A stretch of 64,000 nt of DNA, from NCBI GenBank assembly GCA_015654795.1, contig JAATGF010000172.1, positions 1 to 64,000 of the forward strand, in the 5' to 3' direction. Shown here piece after piece: positions 63,701 to 64,000 of the stretch (the first letter of the stretch is position 1; every line of letters begins with the position of its first letter). Under the pieces are notes generated by a model, which did not search any database, was not told the DNA's origin, and saw only the letters and a program-made list of their open reading frames with translations. The stretch comes from Bacteroidales bacterium. GTDB taxonomy: Bacteria > Bacteroidota > Bacteroidia > Bacteroidales > Prolixibacteraceae. A program made the translations under genes and the position numbers.

Positions 63701-64000
63701 CTACTCCGGGAATTGGAGCACCGGATTGGTCGGTTACTTTACCAGAGATAGGTTTTTGTTGCTGGTTGACTGCTTTATCACCAATTTTAGCCATCATATG
63801 ACTATTGATCAGTAAAATCTGACGATCCTTGATTGAATAAGTAATATCTGTATTCTCGAATATCTTATCCAATACTTCATTGACATTTTTTTCCTTAATT
63901 TTTATGTCAACTTTCCGATCAATATCAATCATATTTTTGTTATACATAAAAAAGAACTCTGAATTCTTCTCTATTTTATCGATGACATCTTCCACTCTTG
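60738..64000 (-). CDS. SusC/RagA-family TonB-dependent transporter with STN domain, 5' end cut by window
   Basis: At least 1085 residues; the frame continues off the window end, so the signal peptide is missing. In order: an STN domain ('VNEVLDKIFENTDITYSI'), a carboxypeptidase-like plug extension ('SGKVTDQSGAPIPGVAIIVK'), the SusC linker 'EEVVAVGYGTQKKVNLTGAV', the plug ('VLIDGVEGRLSEMNPNDI') and a 22-strand barrel ending 'YPTPRVYTIGLNVTF'. The STN domain indicates signalling to a FecR-type anti-sigma factor, probably encoded upstream outside the window. It imports the ligand captured by the SusD partner. Confidence 0.95.
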   Translation of the reverse strand, partial: RVEDVIDKIEKNSEFFFMYNKNMIDIDRKVDIKIKEKNVNEVLDKIFENTDITYSIKDRQILLINSHMMAKIGDKAVNQQQKPISGKVTDQSGAPIPGVAIIVKGTTIGITSDNDGNFSLSLPTDAKMLVFSFVGMRSQEIAIGNKTIINVEMEEETIGIEEVVAVGYGTQKKVNLTGAVSTVKYGQALENRPITDASQALSGKISGVYVSQNSGSPGSDGATIRVRGYGTLNNTNPLVLIDGVEGRLSEMNPNDIGSITVLKDAASAAIYGSRAANGVVLVETKKGSGEKIVLNYNGYVGMQQLGRRYNIISNSAEYMSLWNDAFTNTGSDPLFPEEVITAFKNGTDPYKYPNTNYFDEVFRNSVSTQHNLSATMGSKKSSTYMSIGYLQNNGIVKNTDSERYSLTLNNETKVNEWLKVGARANMMRKVTTEPFDGIGRVIYMMANGHPFSIPYLQDGKTFGGTQALYLSGSKAGQPIVDTRNPFPDLYNGKSEYINTFMKGNVYATIDFMKGLSLTAQYSGQYNNNNQDKYNQLNYCYTDLEGSNQTKALDYPSTLYLYRGITDEYYSTVFANLNFNRTFADKHEVTALLGMQKEDLNNRSTAAQRTDPPKDDLHQVSSGTSNPTNDGNKYRWRMLSYFGRVNYAFNGKYLAEVNLRTDASSRFAKGNRWGYFPSFSTGWRLGEESFIKNLGIFDNLKLRASYGKLGNQSIGSSSNNDYFPYLTVISQSYSTSYNFNNKLAPGAAVAGLVDPSITWETTATTDIGLDLGFLENRLSIETDYFQRKTTDIIVQMPISSVMGGLTAPYENKGEMKNTGFELNVNWQDKIPASDFTYSIGANFTYVVNKVTKFEAASPDQLYLIREGYSYKTLYGYISEGVYQTDAEAKQHMYANSYTPAAGDLKYKDVNGDGKLDFQDKQEIGNTIPKFTYGINGNVTWKSFDMNFLFTGIAGVNGYFQNAWTEPLGISGGTITERWRNAWTVDKPSNELPRILVNDTWNRYQSSFWSCNMSWFKLKNIQLGYTIPTKLANKIALQKLYVYVSGTDLFTLVSSKYEGFDPERDTFSEGYDQYPTPRVYTIGLNVTF

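Overview
The window looks like a chromosomal segment of a Bacteroidota bacterium, most likely of the order Bacteroidales (inference). It is AT-rich. It carries a SusC/SusD pair, Bacteroidota-type promoters (TTTG or TTG, about 20 nt, then TAnnTTTG), and the gene run nusB - DUF1573 lipoprotein - yajC - YbbR - coaE, which is a Bacteroidota arrangement. I cannot name the genus.

Layout. (1) 1-1770: a small NTF2/SnoaL-like lipoprotein gene flanked by two diverged copies of an unknown repeat. (2) About 1764-14121, 'island 1': one tightly packed rightward operon with an AbiEi/AbiEii-type toxin-antitoxin pair, hsdM, hsdS with an extra C-terminal Panacea/DUF4065-like domain, a phosphoribosyltransferase-like gene, a DprA-like gene, hsdR and a YgjP-type metallopeptidase. 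(3) About 14106-27199, 'island 2': a tyrosine integrase, two excisionase-type HTH proteins, a replication protein and DnaB helicase, small unknown genes, a second tyrosine recombinase, a cos-like DNA motif, an HK97-type major capsid protein, tail assembly chaperones with a -1 frameshift site, a short tape-measure protein and three unknown leftward genes. I see no terminase, portal, protease, major tail, baseplate or lysis genes. The island ends inside the 3' end of a tRNA-Arg(CCG) gene.

Both islands are marked by the same structure, a hairpin terminator followed by the tRNA-Arg 3' end. It occurs at 27147-27199 (in the tRNA), at 14063-14121 (16-bp perfect repeat) and, degenerate, at 1723-1785. 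This indicates that elements accreted in tandem at one tRNA gene: the defence island first, the phage-like element later.

(4) 27448-58047 is mostly core genome: HD hydrolase, DnaQ-GIY-YIG nuclease, photolyase, threonine aldolase, rhomboid protease, the nusB-coaE-djlA cluster, MsrB, methylglyoxal synthase, Bax-like glucosaminidase, flavodoxin, a fused E1 and E2 of a 2-oxoacid dehydrogenase, a serine hydrolase, pyrD/pyrK, an XRE regulator, a large TolB-like surface protein, aminopeptidase P, a Nudix hydrolase, an esterase, a LysE exporter and a thioesterase. A family of non-coding repeats is scattered through the gaps here. (5) 58624-63995: a Tat-leader pseudogene and a leftward SusD/SusC pair whose SusC runs off the window end.

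The best candidates for something new are the composite defence operon, with its PRTase/DprA pair between hsdS and hsdR, and the terminase-less element that keeps only capsid, tail-chaperone and tape-measure genes next to a cos-like site.
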